A DNA stretch of 64,000 bases, taken from Myxococcales bacterium 68-20. Lineage in GTDB: Bacteria > Myxococcota_A > Polyangia > Polyangiales > Polyangiaceae. Positions 18,033 to 27,052 of this stretch are shown one piece after another. The notes under the pieces were generated by a model. The model ran no database searches. It saw only the letters and a program-made list of their open reading frames with translations, and was not told the DNA's origin. Made by a program: the position numbers and the translations under genes. Each line of letters starts with the position of its first letter. Position 1 is the stretch's first letter. The stretch covers positions 18,018-82,017 of the forward strand of contig MKVQ01000035.1 in NCBI GenBank assembly GCA_001899635.1, written 5' to 3'.

Positions 18033-19339
18033 AGAAGCGGCGCACTCGCGCGCGTTCGCTCATGATCGCCCTGCTCGGGACGATCTTCGGGCTGGCGCTC
18101 GTGCTCTTTCCGCTCCGCGGCAGCCGCGCCGAGCCGGCGTCCGATCGAGCATCGACCAAGTCCACCGACGCCCCGGCGAAGGGTGCCGCCCGGACCAAGA
18201 AGGGGGCTGCGGTCGCGGCCGCGGCCGACGCGCCCGCAGACAGCGCCGGAGCAGCGGCGGGCGACGCCGGAGCACCGGTGACCGCCACGGAGGCGGCGCC
18301 CGTTGCGGCCAAGGCCGAGGAGGCGAACCTCACCTCGATTCCGATCGGGCGTGGCCTCCCGGTGAAGGTGAACGTCGGCGTCTTCTTCCTCGAGCTCCAG
18401 TCGTTCGACGACACCAAGGGCGAGTTCGAAGCCACGACCGATCTCCGGTTGCAGTGGATGGACACGCGCCTGCGCTTTCCGCGCAGCGAGAGCTATCGCG
18501 GCTACAAGGAGTGGCGAGGCAAGGACGCCGAGGAGCAGATCGCCAAGATCTGGACGCCGACGATCGACGTGGCGAACCGGCTCGAGTCTTCGGGCTACGT
18601 CGGGCGGCGGCTGCGCATCTATCCCAGCGGTGAGGTCGAGATCCTGACGCGTACGACGGCTCGCCACACCGGGCACGTGAGCGCGGAGACGTTTCCGTTC
18701 GACCGGCAGCGCCTGGCCCTCGATCTGATCGTACGCGACGACACGACCGACGAGGTCCTCCTGCGCTTCGACCAAGACGACGTCGTCTTCAGCCGCGCCG
18801 CGAACAACGCGACGCTCGACGGCTGGGAGCTTGGCCTGGTCGAGCTCCACGGGGCCGAGGTCGCCGGGTGGAACGGCGATCGGTATGCGCGGATGACCGC
18901 GTCGCTGGTCGTCGATCGCCTCGCGAGCAGCAGCCTCGCGCCGATCTTCATCCCGCTCCTCGCCTCGCTGCTCATCCCCCTCCTCGCGATCTGGATGAAC
19001 AGGACCTCGGAGGACGGCGGTGAGTTCGAGGTCGACGCCTTCGAGCTCGCCAACATGTGCATCGGCGGCCTCTTCTCGGTCATCGCCCTCAGCTTCGCGA
19101 TCTACTCCTCGTACACGGTCATCGCGAACGGCGACAACACGGTCACCCGCCTCTTCGGGCTCAACTACGCGATGCTCGCGATCACGCTCGCCATCGTGGT
19201 CGTGTGCTTCCGGTACAACCTCCTATCCAAGCTCTTCGGCCCGTACGTGCAGCGCGAGACGTTCACGTTCATGTCGTGGGCCCTCCCGGTCCTGTCGCTC
19301 GCGACGAGCGTCGCGTTCCTGCTCGTGGCCGCAGCCTAG
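18029..19339 (+). CDS. Pentameric ligand-gated ion channel (Cys-loop/Pro-loop receptor homologue)
   Basis: This 436-residue protein has a signal or anchor helix (11-28), an Ala/Lys-rich linker (40-100), a beta-rich extracellular domain (about 110-302) and four membrane helices (M1 303-323, M2 338-362, M3 379-396, M4 412-435). The domain carries the receptor-family signature ETFPFDRQ (F222-P223-F224-D225) in the Pro-loop, without the eukaryotic disulfide cysteines, plus WTPTIDVANRL, typical of ligand-binding loop A regions. M1 has the conserved prolines. Bacterial members conduct cations on ligand or proton binding. The ATG at 18029 lies inside the upstream Cache gene stop. A strong hairpin follows. 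Confidence 0.87.
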   Translation: MKKRRTRARSLMIALLGTIFGLALVLFPLRGSRAEPASDRASTKSTDAPAKGAARTKKGAAVAAAADAPADSAGAAAGDAGAPVTATEAAPVAAKAEEANLTSIPIGRGLPVKVNVGVFFLELQSFDDTKGEFEATTDLRLQWMDTRLRFPRSESYRGYKEWRGKDAEEQIAKIWTPTIDVANRLESSGYVGRRLRIYPSGEVEILTRTTARHTGHVSAETFPFDRQRLALDLIVRDDTTDEVLLRFDQDDVVFSRAANNATLDGWELGLVELHGAEVAGWNGDRYARMTASLVVDRLASSSLAPIFIPLLASLLIPLLAIWMNRTSEDGGEFEVDAFELANMCIGGLFSVIALSFAIYSSYTVIANGDNTVTRLFGLNYAMLAITLAIVVVCFRYNLLSKLFGPYVQRETFTFMSWALPVLSLATSVAFLLVAAA

Positions 19340-19348
19340 GTGGATGGG

Positions 19349-19387
19349 GGCTGGCCCGGGCCACGGCGAGACCGGCCCGGGCCAGCC
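19349..19387 (+). terminator. Strong stem-loop after the ion-channel gene
   Basis: A perfect 14-bp inverted repeat (GGCTGGCCCGGGCC with GGCCCGGGCCAGCC) surrounds an 11-nt loop, 10 bp past the channel stop. No U-tract follows, but the stem is among the strongest in the window and probably ends the Cache/channel transcript. Confidence 0.7.
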
Positions 19388-19457
19388 AGCGACGCCGCAT
19401 AACTCGCGAGAAGTGCGGGAGCACCGAGCTGGCATGTAGCTCGCTCGAGGCGCGGGC

Positions 19458-20498
19458 ATGAAGCTCGGCCTGTATCCAGTGCTCCTCACCGTGCTCGTCA
19501 CGCTCCTCCTTCTTCTCGCGCGGACGGCAGAGGCATCGCCCCGACGCGGCCCCTCATTCGACGGCGCGCACGAGGACGCGCTCGCGGATGGCGACATCGA
19601 TGAAGAGGACATCGCGACGAGCCCGCTCTCGTCGCTGTCGTCGGCAACGAGCGGCCGGCCGATCGTCGGTCGCCCGAGCGGCTCCGCGTGGGTGTCGCTG
19701 CTCGGGTTCGGACGGCAGGCGCCTCTCCAGGGTCGACACGAGATCGGAGCCTTCATCGTCGTGGGGCTCCCGCTCGATCGATTCGCGCGCGCGAACACAC
19801 GCATGACGGCGGCTCCAATCGCCGCGCTCTCGCCTGCTCTCGATCTCGTGCCCGCGAGCACGCATGGCCCAGCGACGCTCCAGCGAGCATCTTCGACCGA
19901 GCAGCCGTTCGAGCTCGCGCTCACGCCGCGGTTCGCCCGCTCCTGCGTCACGGCGGCCTGGCGTGCGGCCGGTCTCGGTGCAGACGACGCGCGGCTCGAC
20001 GCGCTCGTTTCGCGCGCACGATGGAGCGCGGCCTTGCCCGAGGCGCGCTTGCGGGCGGTTCGAACCGACGATGCACGCCTCTCGCTCGACACCACCACGA
20101 CCACGGACACGAGCCGCCTCCGGGACTCGACGGGCGCGAACGTCGGCTTCGAGGCGCGACTGACGTGGCGGTTCGACCGGCTGCTCTACGCGGACGACGA
20201 GCCGGCGTTCGAGCGCATCCGGCTCGAGCACCGAGACGCCCGCACGCGCATCGGCGCGAAGGTGCTCGACGCGCTCTTCCACTGGCAGCGAGCCGCACTC
20301 GATCTCCGTTCGCTTCCGCCGGCGCAGCAGGGCACGCGCGACGAGGCCGACGTGCGGCTCCGCTTGATGGAGGCCGCGGCCGCGCTCGACGTGCTCACGA
20401 ACGGTTGGTTCGCCGCGCAGAACACCCGCGGCTCCCAGATCACGCCGGAGTACGCCACCCCACTGCCGCTCGGCAGGAGCGCTCCCGGCGATCTCTGA
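19458..20498 (+). CDS. Exported protein of unknown function
   Basis: This 346-residue protein has a clear signal peptide (hydrophobic Leu/Val core, cleavage near AEA-SP at about residue 28). The region after the signal is acidic and Ser-rich. The C-terminal half is helical and charged, with EARLTWRFDRLLYADDEPAFERIRLEHRDA split across two helices and few cysteines. The C-terminal shape recalls periplasmic helical domains, but I know of no family. GAGG lies about 9 bp before the ATG. It stands alone between the channel hairpin and prfB. Confidence 0.65.
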   Translation: MKLGLYPVLLTVLVTLLLLLARTAEASPRRGPSFDGAHEDALADGDIDEEDIATSPLSSLSSATSGRPIVGRPSGSAWVSLLGFGRQAPLQGRHEIGAFIVVGLPLDRFARANTRMTAAPIAALSPALDLVPASTHGPATLQRASSTEQPFELALTPRFARSCVTAAWRAAGLGADDARLDALVSRARWSAALPEARLRAVRTDDARLSLDTTTTTDTSRLRDSTGANVGFEARLTWRFDRLLYADDEPAFERIRLEHRDARTRIGAKVLDALFHWQRAALDLRSLPPAQQGTRDEADVRLRLMEAAAALDVLTNGWFAAQNTRGSQITPEYATPLPLGRSAPGDL

Positions 20499-20542
20499 AC
20501 CGGCCTGAGCCCCCTACGATTTGTGATAGGGTAGCGAGAACC

Positions 20543-21680
20543 ATGAGTGCTGAAACTCGCGAGAAGCTCGATGACCTCCAAAGGCGTCTCATGACGCTAA
20601 GGGGGCATCTTTGACGTCCCGAAGCTGAAGCGGGACATCGAACGCCTGAACGAGGAGACCCTCGCTCCGGGGTTCTGGGATGACTCCAAGAAGGCGCAGG
20701 CCGTGACCCGGAAGCGGTCCGGCATCGAGCAGAAGGTCGAGACGACCGAGAAGCTCACGCGAGACATCGAGGACGCGAAGGAGCTCTTCGAGCTCGGCGT
20801 CTCCGAGAAAGACGACTCCGTCGTGGTCGAGGTCACGGGGCAGCTGCCCGACCTCGAGAAACGCCTCCGCTCGTCCGAGCTCGGCCGTATGCTCTCCGGC
20901 CAGGTCGACCACGCGAACGCGATCCTCAGCATCCACCCCGGCGCCGGCGGCGTCGACGCGAAGGACTGGGCGCAGATGTTGATGCGCATGTTCCTCCGCT
21001 GGTCGGAGCGGCGCGGGTACAAAACGGAGATCATCGACTTCCAAGAAGGCGACGAGGCCGGCATCGACGGCGTGACCATCACGATCGCCGGCGATCACGC
21101 CTTCGGCTACCTCCGGAGCGAGGTCGGTGTGCACCGCCTCGTGCGCATCTCGCCGTTCGACGCAAACGCGCGCCGGCAGACGGCGTTCGCGGCGGTCGAA
21201 GTGCAGCCGGACATCGAGGACGAGATCGACATCGTCGTGAAGGACGAGGATCTCGAGACCACGACGATGCGGGCCGGCGGCAAGGGTGGCCAGAACGTCA
21301 ACAAGGTCGAGACGGCCGTCCGCATGAAGCACATCCCGAGCGGCATCGTCGTCGTGTGTCGCGCGGAGCGCTCGCAGCTCCAGAACCGGCGCATGGCGCT
21401 GAAGATGGTGAAGGCGAAGCTCTACGAGCTCGAGATGGCGAAGCGCGAGGAGCAGGCAGCCGCCTATCAGGCGAGCAAGACGCAGATCGCGTGGGGCAAT
21501 CAGATCCGCAGCTACGTGCTCGCGCCTTACCGCATGGTGAAAGACCTGCGGACGGCTCACGAGACGGGCAACGTCGACGCCGTCCTCGACGGTGAGCTCG
21601 ACGACTTCGTCGAGGCCTATCTCCTCGCTGCCGCGGGCGGGACCCTCGCGAAGGGCGGCGTGAACGACCTCGAGGATTAG
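20543..21680 (+). CDS. prfB: Peptide chain release factor 2, programmed +1 frameshift
   Basis: RF2 ends translation at UGA and UAA. The first 23 codons (20543-20611) run into an in-frame TGA at 20612-20614; reading resumes +1 at GAC 20613 and continues to 21680, giving about 378 residues. The SPF tripeptide that reads the stop codon (about 203-205) and GGQ that triggers peptidyl-tRNA hydrolysis (about 248-250) lie almost exactly as in E. coli RF2. The frameshift means that low RF2 favours reading through to full length (autoregulation). The ROK kinase gene begins 20 bp after the stop. Confidence 0.97.
20600..20615 (+). promoter_or_regulatory. RF2 programmed +1 frameshift site
   Basis: AGGGGG (20600-20605), a Shine-Dalgarno-like stimulator, is followed after 3 nt by CTT TGA C (20609-20615). 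The spacing is the same as in the E. coli prfB signal. The Leu-tRNA slips from CTT to TTT when the UGA is read slowly, so RF2 level controls RF2 synthesis. Confidence 0.97.
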
Positions 21681-21700
21681 AAAGCAGCCGCGGATCCGTC

Positions 21701-22687
21701 ATGAGCACGGCTTCGCGGCATCGCATTCGCGTCGGCGTCGATCTCGGTGGGACCAAGATCGAGGCCGTCGTCGTGGACCTCGGCCCGGGGGAGCCCGACA
21801 CCGGCGCGGCTCCTCCGCCGTCCGAGCTTGCTCGTGCCCGCATTGCGACGAATCGGACGCAGGGCTACGAGCACGTCCTCTCGGAGACGCGCGCGCTCGT
21901 CTTCGAGGTAGCGAAGCTCGCCGGGATCGATCCGATCAGCACGCCGATCGGCGTCGGGATGCCCGGCTCGGTGACGATGCAACGTGCCGGCGGAGGCCGC
22001 TCCGACCTGCCGCTAGTGAAGAACTCGAACACGACCTGCCTCAACGGCAAGCCGTTCCATGCCGACCTCGCGAAGGCGGTCGGGCGACCGATCGCGTTCG
22101 CGAACGATGCGAACTGCTTCGCGCTCGCCGAGGCGACGTGGGGAGCAGCGCGGGGCGCGCGCGTCGCCTTCGGCGTGATCCTCGGCACCGGCGTCGGCGG
22201 CGGCGTGGTGATGACGAACGACGGGGGCATCCCGCGCGCATGGAACGGCGCGCAGGGGATCGCGGGCGAGTGGGGACACGTCGTCCTCGATCCCGAGCGC
22301 GGCCCCGCCTGTTATTGCGGTCGCCGCGGCTGCATCGAGACCTACCTCAGCGGGCCCGCGATCGAGGGCGAATACACGCGACGCGCAGGCATCGCGCGTC
22401 CGCTCACCGAGATCGCTGCTCGCGCGCGAGGCGAGGACGATGCGGTCGCGCGCGAGCTGCTCGACGAGCGCATCGACGTGTTCGGCCGTGCGCTCGCGAC
22501 GGTGGTCGACATCCTCGATCCGGACGTGATCGTGCTCGGCGGCGGTGTCTCGAACCTCGATGCACTCTACGACGAGGGGCCCCGCGCCGTCGCACGCTGG
22601 GTCTTCAACGACGACCTCGCGACGAAGATCGTGAAGCACGCGCTCGGTGACAGCGCAGGCGTCCTCGGCGCTGCGCTCTTGCCGTGA
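21701..22687 (+). CDS. ROK-family sugar kinase (glucokinase/N-acetylhexosamine kinase type)
   Basis: This 328-residue ROK protein has an N-terminal phosphate-binding motif GVDLGGTKIEA and LGTGVGGGVVM for ATP. The GEWGH motif carries the His of the zinc site, and the ROK zinc motif is CYCGRRGCIETYLSG. It has no N-terminal helix-turn-helix, so it is a kinase rather than a repressor. It probably phosphorylates glucose, fructose or N-acetylglucosamine at the 6-hydroxyl, but the sugar cannot be told from sequence alone. It lies 20 bp after prfB and may be transcribed with it. Confidence 0.93.
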   Translation: MSTASRHRIRVGVDLGGTKIEAVVVDLGPGEPDTGAAPPPSELARARIATNRTQGYEHVLSETRALVFEVAKLAGIDPISTPIGVGMPGSVTMQRAGGGRSDLPLVKNSNTTCLNGKPFHADLAKAVGRPIAFANDANCFALAEATWGAARGARVAFGVILGTGVGGGVVMTNDGGIPRAWNGAQGIAGEWGHVVLDPERGPACYCGRRGCIETYLSGPAIEGEYTRRAGIARPLTEIAARARGEDDAVARELLDERIDVFGRALATVVDILDPDVIVLGGGVSNLDALYDEGPRAVARWVFNDDLATKIVKHALGDSAGVLGAALLP

Positions 22688-22719
22688 CGGGACGAGCGCC
22701 CGCGACACGACCTCGCGCG

Positions 22720-24156
22720 TTACTCGCCTTCGAAGCTCTTGAAGCCGGCCGGGACGCCGCCCCTCGCCTTCGCTGACGGTGCACGCGGAGCGATCGCAGC
22801 GGGCTTCGCGTCCGGCAGCGACGACGGCGTGATCGGCCGCGCGTCGGGCAGCGACGCGGGCGTGAGCGGGCGTGCATCGGGGAGCGACGCAGGAGTCATC
22901 ACGGCCGGCGCCGCCGTCGTCGCCGGCGTGGCAGCGACCAATTCTGTGGCAGCGGGCAACGCCGTCGGAGCTGCGGCTGCCGTCGTCTCGATCGCGGGAG
23001 CCGCCGCGACGGCGACGGCCGGCGCGACCGGCGTCGGCGCCTCGCGTGCCATCGCGCTCTCGACGATCCGCATGCCGATCACGACGCCCAGCGCAACCGC
23101 GGCGACCGCGCCCACGAGCGCGAGCGCCGTCATCCAGGGCTTCGACTTCGGCGACGGCTCGGGCGGTGCGACGACCGGCGCCCGCGCCACCTCGACGGCC
23201 GGCTCCGGAGGCGCGAGGAGCTCCGACGACAGGTCGACCGGTGCGATCGAAAGCGGTGAGGGCACGGGCACCGGCACGGAGCGTTCCGACTCGTAACGCG
23301 GCTGCGCGAGCACAGTCTCGACATCGAGCTCGTCGTCGACCAGGTTCGCGACGCTCGATGGCTGCTCGAAGATGGCCGTCCCGGTGCTCCGATTCACCAC
23401 GGAGATCAGCCGATCGATCTCGGGCAGAGCAGCAGGAACAGGAGGCTCGGCGGCGGCAACGAGCTCGCGCGCGAGTGCGGCGTCGTCGAGACGACCAAGC
23501 ACGCCATCGACGTCGCCCAGCTCCGAGCGGACGCGCTTCGCTTTCTCGAGCGTGGCACGGCGTCCCGCGAGCTGCTCGAAGCGCTCCGCCGGCGACGAGG
23601 CAAACGACGCAATGACCTCCGCGAGCTCGACCGCGGACTGCGGACGCTTGGCGGGATCTTCGGCGAGGCACGAGGCGATCGTGACGACGAGCGTACGCGG
23701 CGCTCCCGCGAGCGCTTCCTCGATCGGCTCCGAGCCTGGAGCGGCGCCGGAAATCATCCAGTGGAGGATCGCGCCCACGGCCCACACGTCCGCGCGAATG
23801 TCGACGACGCCTCCGAAGCGCTGCTCCGGGGCGATGAGGATGCCCACCGCGGAGGAAGCCCGGAACGCGAACGCGGCGCTGTCGTCCTCGCCGAGCGCGA
23901 AGAGGTCTACACGCTGCCCCGGAACGCGCGGCCAGTGCGTGCGGACCCGGTGCATCCCGAGATCACCGTGGACGATGCCGTGCACGTGGGCAGTCGCAAC
24001 CTCGTCGCAGACGTCGAGCGCGATGTCGACCGCATCCGGCACCGCGAGCGTGCCGTGATCGCGCAGGATGGACGCCAGCGACCGCTTCTCCGAAGCGAGC
24101 TCAGCGTCCGAACGCTGACGCGCGGGGGACGGCGCGAGCATCATGCAGCGGGGCAT
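22720..24156 (-). CDS. Truncated kinase-like (pseudokinase) membrane protein
   Basis: The 478-residue protein keeps the C-lobe of a Hanks kinase: an IVHGDLGMHR catalytic-loop relic at 61-70 (HGD for HRD, no Lys), IAPEQRFGG (about 108-116), and ADVWAVGAILHWMISG. It has no glycine loop, no VAIK lysine and no DFG, so catalysis is very unlikely. A single membrane helix follows, then an Ala/Thr/Pro-rich outer region with three tandem 11-residue repeats near the end. I placed the start at ATG 24156; the frame stays open upstream, but that stretch is Arg/Pro-rich and not kinase-like. A start a few codons later (24144) is possible. Confidence 0.72.
   Translation of the reverse strand: MPRCMMLAPSPARQRSDAELASEKRSLASILRDHGTLAVPDAVDIALDVCDEVATAHVHGIVHGDLGMHRVRTHWPRVPGQRVDLFALGEDDSAAFAFRASSAVGILIAPEQRFGGVVDIRADVWAVGAILHWMISGAAPGSEPIEEALAGAPRTLVVTIASCLAEDPAKRPQSAVELAEVIASFASSPAERFEQLAGRRATLEKAKRVRSELGDVDGVLGRLDDAALARELVAAAEPPVPAALPEIDRLISVVNRSTGTAIFEQPSSVANLVDDELDVETVLAQPRYESERSVPVPVPSPLSIAPVDLSSELLAPPEPAVEVARAPVVAPPEPSPKSKPWMTALALVGAVAAVALGVVIGMRIVESAMAREAPTPVAPAVAVAAAPAIETTAAAAPTALPAATELVAATPATTAAPAVMTPASLPDARPLTPASLPDARPITPSSLPDAKPAAIAPRAPSAKARGGVPAGFKSFEGE
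22801..22899 (-). repeat. Three tandem 33-bp (11-residue) repeats
   Basis: Within the pseudokinase gene, three units of the form xTPxSLPDAxP (x = M, L or I first; R or K near the end) follow each other. The DNA copies are similar but not identical. They lie in the Pro/Ala-rich extracytoplasmic tail and may be a wall- or envelope-spanning spacer. Confidence 0.85.
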
Positions 24157-24462
24157 GGGTAGCACGGCTGAGCCAAAATGCACGTCCCCGACAGCTCTTC
24201 GAGGGCCGGCCCGGAGGGAGCTTCCGCATCTGGGCCTCGCGCCCCAATCCTCCGCAGACGTGCGCCCCGGCGCGCGCAGACGTGGGCATTCGGCTCGGGG
24301 CTCGCGCCGAAGTCGCCGCCCAGAGAGTGGCCGTTCGGCCTGCGCCCCCCGGCTCGCGCCGCCCCCCGCCCGCGCCGGACACGGGATCGGGACCTCAGGC
24401 GCACAGGCGAGCCGTGCGCAGCCGGTTGGCGGCAAGAGCGATCTTGAGGTATCTCGTGCGCC
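24157..24462. other. Intergenic region between divergent pseudokinase and dus genes
   Basis: This 306-bp GC-rich spacer lies between divergent genes and should hold two promoters. Both strands are open in several frames, but none has recognisable domains or a good ribosome binding site. I see no hairpin or repeat of note. Confidence 0.4.
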
Positions 24463-25458
24463 GTGACCGAGGCGCATCCCAACCACACGAAGCTCCGGCA
24501 GCTCTACGCGGCGAAGCCGGTCGTGCTCGCGCCGCTCGAAGACGTCTCCGATGCGGTCTTCCGCCGGCTCTGCCGCGGGCTCGGCGCGGAGCTCACGGTC
24601 ACCGAGTTCGTGAACGTCGAGGGGCTCCTCCGCGGGTGCCGCAACGCCCGCCGCAAGATCGCCCTCGCCGACGACGACATCCTCACCGCGATCCAGATCT
24701 ACGGCGCCGACCCCGAGCGCCTCGCGGAGGCGGCGCGCTTCGCCGAAGAGGCCGAGCCGCTCTTCATCGACATCAACTGCGGGTGCTGGGTTCCGAAGAT
24801 CGCCGGCCGAGGCGCCGGCGCAGGATGGCTACGCGATCCGACCGCCATGGTCGCGATGGCGAAGATGGTGGTCGAGAGCGTGTCGCTCCCCGTGACCGTC
24901 AAGACGCGCATCGGCCTCGGCCCCGAATCGCACATGCCGATCGTCGACCTCGCACGCCGGCTCGAGGACGCGGGCGTCGCCGCGATGACGATCCACTGCC
25001 GGACGGCGAACATGGGCCACTCGGGCTCCGCCGACTGGACGTGGGCGATGCGAGCCCGCGAGGCCGTGAGCATCCCCGTGCTCGTCAACGGCGACGTGAA
25101 GTCGGCCGAAGACGCGCAGCGCGCGATCGACTCGACGGGATGCGCCGGCGTGATGATCGGCCGCCGCGCCATCGAGCACCCGTGGATCTTCCGCGAGGCG
25201 AACGCCCTCCTCCGCGAGGGCAAGACCATCGCGCCGCCCACGGACGAAGAGCGCATCGATCTCTGCAAGCGCCACCTCGTCGCGAACGTCGAGGTCCGGG
25301 GCGAGCCGCATGGCGTGCGCTGCACGCGCCGTCACCTCTCGGGCTACCTCTCCGGGCTCCGCGGTGCCTCGCAGCTCCGGCGCGAGCTCAACCTGTGCGA
25401 CTCGCTCCAGGGATGCCTGGACATCCTCGACAGCTACCGCGCCCGCGCCGCTGCCTGA
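24463..25458 (+). CDS. tRNA-dihydrouridine synthase
   Basis: This 331-residue TIM-barrel flavoprotein of the Dus family reduces uridines to dihydrouridine in tRNA. APLEDVSDAVFRRL at the N-terminus and INCGCWVPKIAGRGAGAGW (about 105-123) match the DusB-type block; C108 occupies the catalytic Cys position of the usual NMGCP motif, with Trp in place of the following Pro. VKTRIG and GVMIGRRAIEHPWIF bind FMN phosphate. The GTG start has only a distant GAGG upstream. Which tRNA position it modifies cannot be decided by eye. Confidence 0.9.
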   Translation: MTEAHPNHTKLRQLYAAKPVVLAPLEDVSDAVFRRLCRGLGAELTVTEFVNVEGLLRGCRNARRKIALADDDILTAIQIYGADPERLAEAARFAEEAEPLFIDINCGCWVPKIAGRGAGAGWLRDPTAMVAMAKMVVESVSLPVTVKTRIGLGPESHMPIVDLARRLEDAGVAAMTIHCRTANMGHSGSADWTWAMRAREAVSIPVLVNGDVKSAEDAQRAIDSTGCAGVMIGRRAIEHPWIFREANALLREGKTIAPPTDEERIDLCKRHLVANVEVRGEPHGVRCTRRHLSGYLSGLRGASQLRRELNLCDSLQGCLDILDSYRARAAA

Positions 25459-25479
25459 TCGCGCGACGGCGCCTGCGCA

Positions 25480-25914
25480 CTACTCACCGCCCCGCCGCTT
25501 TCGCGCGCTCGGGGCGGTCATGCTCCAGGCGTCCTCCAGGAGCTGCGCAAGCTCGGCGCGCTTCACGGTCGCGAGCCTCACGAGCATGAACGGGTAAGCT
25601 CGGTAGTGATCGGTGACGAAGAAGACGCCGGGGCGTGCCGCGACGAGCGCATCACGCGCCTCGAGAGCGACCTTCACCACCAGCGTCTCGCCGTCCTCCT
25701 TCAGCCTGGCGAAGAGCTTGCCCTTCACCTTCAGCGCGGGAGTTCCGTACGACGTGCTCTCCTCGACGCCCGGGAGCATGCGTGCGATCTCGCGCGCGGT
25801 CGCGAAGCTCACCTTCGGCGCTTTCACCGCGGGTTTCTTTGCTGCGGACTTCTTCGCCGCAGGCTTCTTCGCCGGACGCTTCTTCGCGGTCGCCATGCTC
25901 CAGCGATCGCTCAC
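25480..25914 (-). CDS. MmcQ/YjbR-like protein with Lys/Ala/Pro-rich tail
   Basis: The 144-residue protein has a histone-like basic N-terminus of repeating AKKP/AKKS units (about 8-30). A compact domain of the MmcQ/YjbR type (about 35-135) follows, containing ARMLPGVEESTSYGTPALKVKGK and RAYPFMLVRLATV. Members have a CyaY-like fold and are often called DNA-binding, but their function is not settled. The basic tail would favour nucleic-acid binding. ATG 25896 is an equally good start. The upstream lipoprotein gene ends 1 bp before 25914, so the two may be co-transcribed. Confidence 0.8.
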   Translation of the reverse strand: MSDRWSMATAKKRPAKKPAAKKSAAKKPAVKAPKVSFATAREIARMLPGVEESTSYGTPALKVKGKLFARLKEDGETLVVKVALEARDALVAARPGVFFVTDHYRAYPFMLVRLATVKRAELAQLLEDAWSMTAPSARKRRGGE

Positions 25915-25915
25915 G

Positions 25916-26914
25916 CTACTGGTTGCAACAGAACGTGACGGGATCCTTCAGCTCGAGACCGCCGGTGGGCTGGTTGCCCCCCGGCTCCGGCTCGCACGTC
26001 GAGGTGACGGCACCGGTGCCCTTCAGATCGACGTACCTGAGATCCTCGGAGCAGGTGCCCGTCGTCATCGGGACCTCCGTCCCGGTGCAATCGCCGCCGG
26101 TCCACGAGGTGATCGTGTTCCCGCAGGTGCCCTTCGCCGTGCCCTTCCCGCACGGGGTGCAGTCGCGATCGTCGGTCGTCCCGCGATGGGCGACGAAACG
26201 AACGGCGTAGTCCTGGCTCGGGCACGCGCTCTCGCCGTCCTTGTAGATGCACATGCGCGAGAACGGCCCATCCGGGGCGGGGGCGCTCGTGCACTCGGGT
26301 CGACCAGAGCACGCAGCCGGAGCGGCGAGACCGCACACCATCTGGGTCTTGTCGAAGACCGGCGGCGGCAGCGTCTTCGTCGGAGTGCCGAAGGTACACT
26401 TGTTCTCGTAGACCGGAGCGCGGACGAACATCGAGTCGTACCCGACGGAAGGCCCGATGCACTTGGCGAAGGGAAAACTGCCCTCGCTGGTAGCGGAGAA
26501 TCCCTGGCATGCCGCCCCCGACCAGTACTCGACGACCGTCTTGCACGGCGCCGCGGTATCGAAGGTCGGTGTCCCGCAGGAACAGACCGCCGGCGTCGGC
26601 GCGAGGCCCTGACGGGTCTCGAGCTCCGCGACGCCGTACTGCGACGGGCACGCGGCCGGCTTCTCTCCAGGCGCGCCATCGTAGACGGCGCTCGGACCAC
26701 GCCATCCCTCCGGCGCCGGCGGGAGACACCCGGACGGACACCCGAGCGACGGCGCCGCGTCGGACGCGACTCCCCCATCATCGGGCGTGGTGGAACCACC
26801 GTCGCCATCGGTACCGCCATCGCCGGTGTTCGTGCCGTCGCTGGGTGTGCATGCAACACCCGCCGCGACCGCCGCCGTCACGAACACGCTCCCCCAAAAG
26901 GATCGACCCCTCAC
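25916..26914 (-). CDS. Cys-rich lipoprotein
   Basis: This 332-residue protein begins at GTG 26914 (VRGRSFWG), followed by a hydrophobic core and the lipobox GVAC. A Gly/Asp-rich flexible linker (TGDGGTDGDGGS type) leads to a domain of about 260 residues with more than 20 cysteines, probably a disulfide-rich surface domain. This layout is common in myxobacterial outer-membrane lipoproteins of unknown role. TATAGT just upstream of the start could be a -10 element. No family is recognised. Confidence 0.7.
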   Translation of the reverse strand: MRGRSFWGSVFVTAAVAAGVACTPSDGTNTGDGGTDGDGGSTTPDDGGVASDAAPSLGCPSGCLPPAPEGWRGPSAVYDGAPGEKPAACPSQYGVAELETRQGLAPTPAVCSCGTPTFDTAAPCKTVVEYWSGAACQGFSATSEGSFPFAKCIGPSVGYDSMFVRAPVYENKCTFGTPTKTLPPPVFDKTQMVCGLAAPAACSGRPECTSAPAPDGPFSRMCIYKDGESACPSQDYAVRFVAHRGTTDDRDCTPCGKGTAKGTCGNTITSWTGGDCTGTEVPMTTGTCSEDLRYVDLKGTGAVTSTCEPEPGGNQPTGGLELKDPVTFCCNQ

Positions 26915-26992
26915 CCCGCCACTATAGAGGAAGTCGCTCCAATCGCCAGAAATGCTGGCCCTCCGAGCATGCACTGGGATCGTCTGGCGCAC

Positions 26993-27016
26993 GCTTGCCC
27001 CTTCGTCGGGGCAAGC
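26993..27016 (-). terminator. Hairpin downstream of the glutathione peroxidase gene
   Basis: GCTTGCCCC-TTCGTC-GGGGCAAGC is a perfect 9-bp stem with a 6-nt loop, 37 bp past the peroxidase stop on the minus strand. There is no U-tract. Confidence 0.6.
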
Positions 27017-27052
27017 CCGTGACGGCGAGCAGCCGCGCTCGTGTCAGCGCGC

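Noticed and set aside
19430..19445. Sigma-54-like TGGCATG-TAGC-TCGCT before the exported protein gene
   Set aside because: Spacing is right, but the predicted start would be at about 19456, two bases before the ATG, leaving no room for the ribosome binding site.
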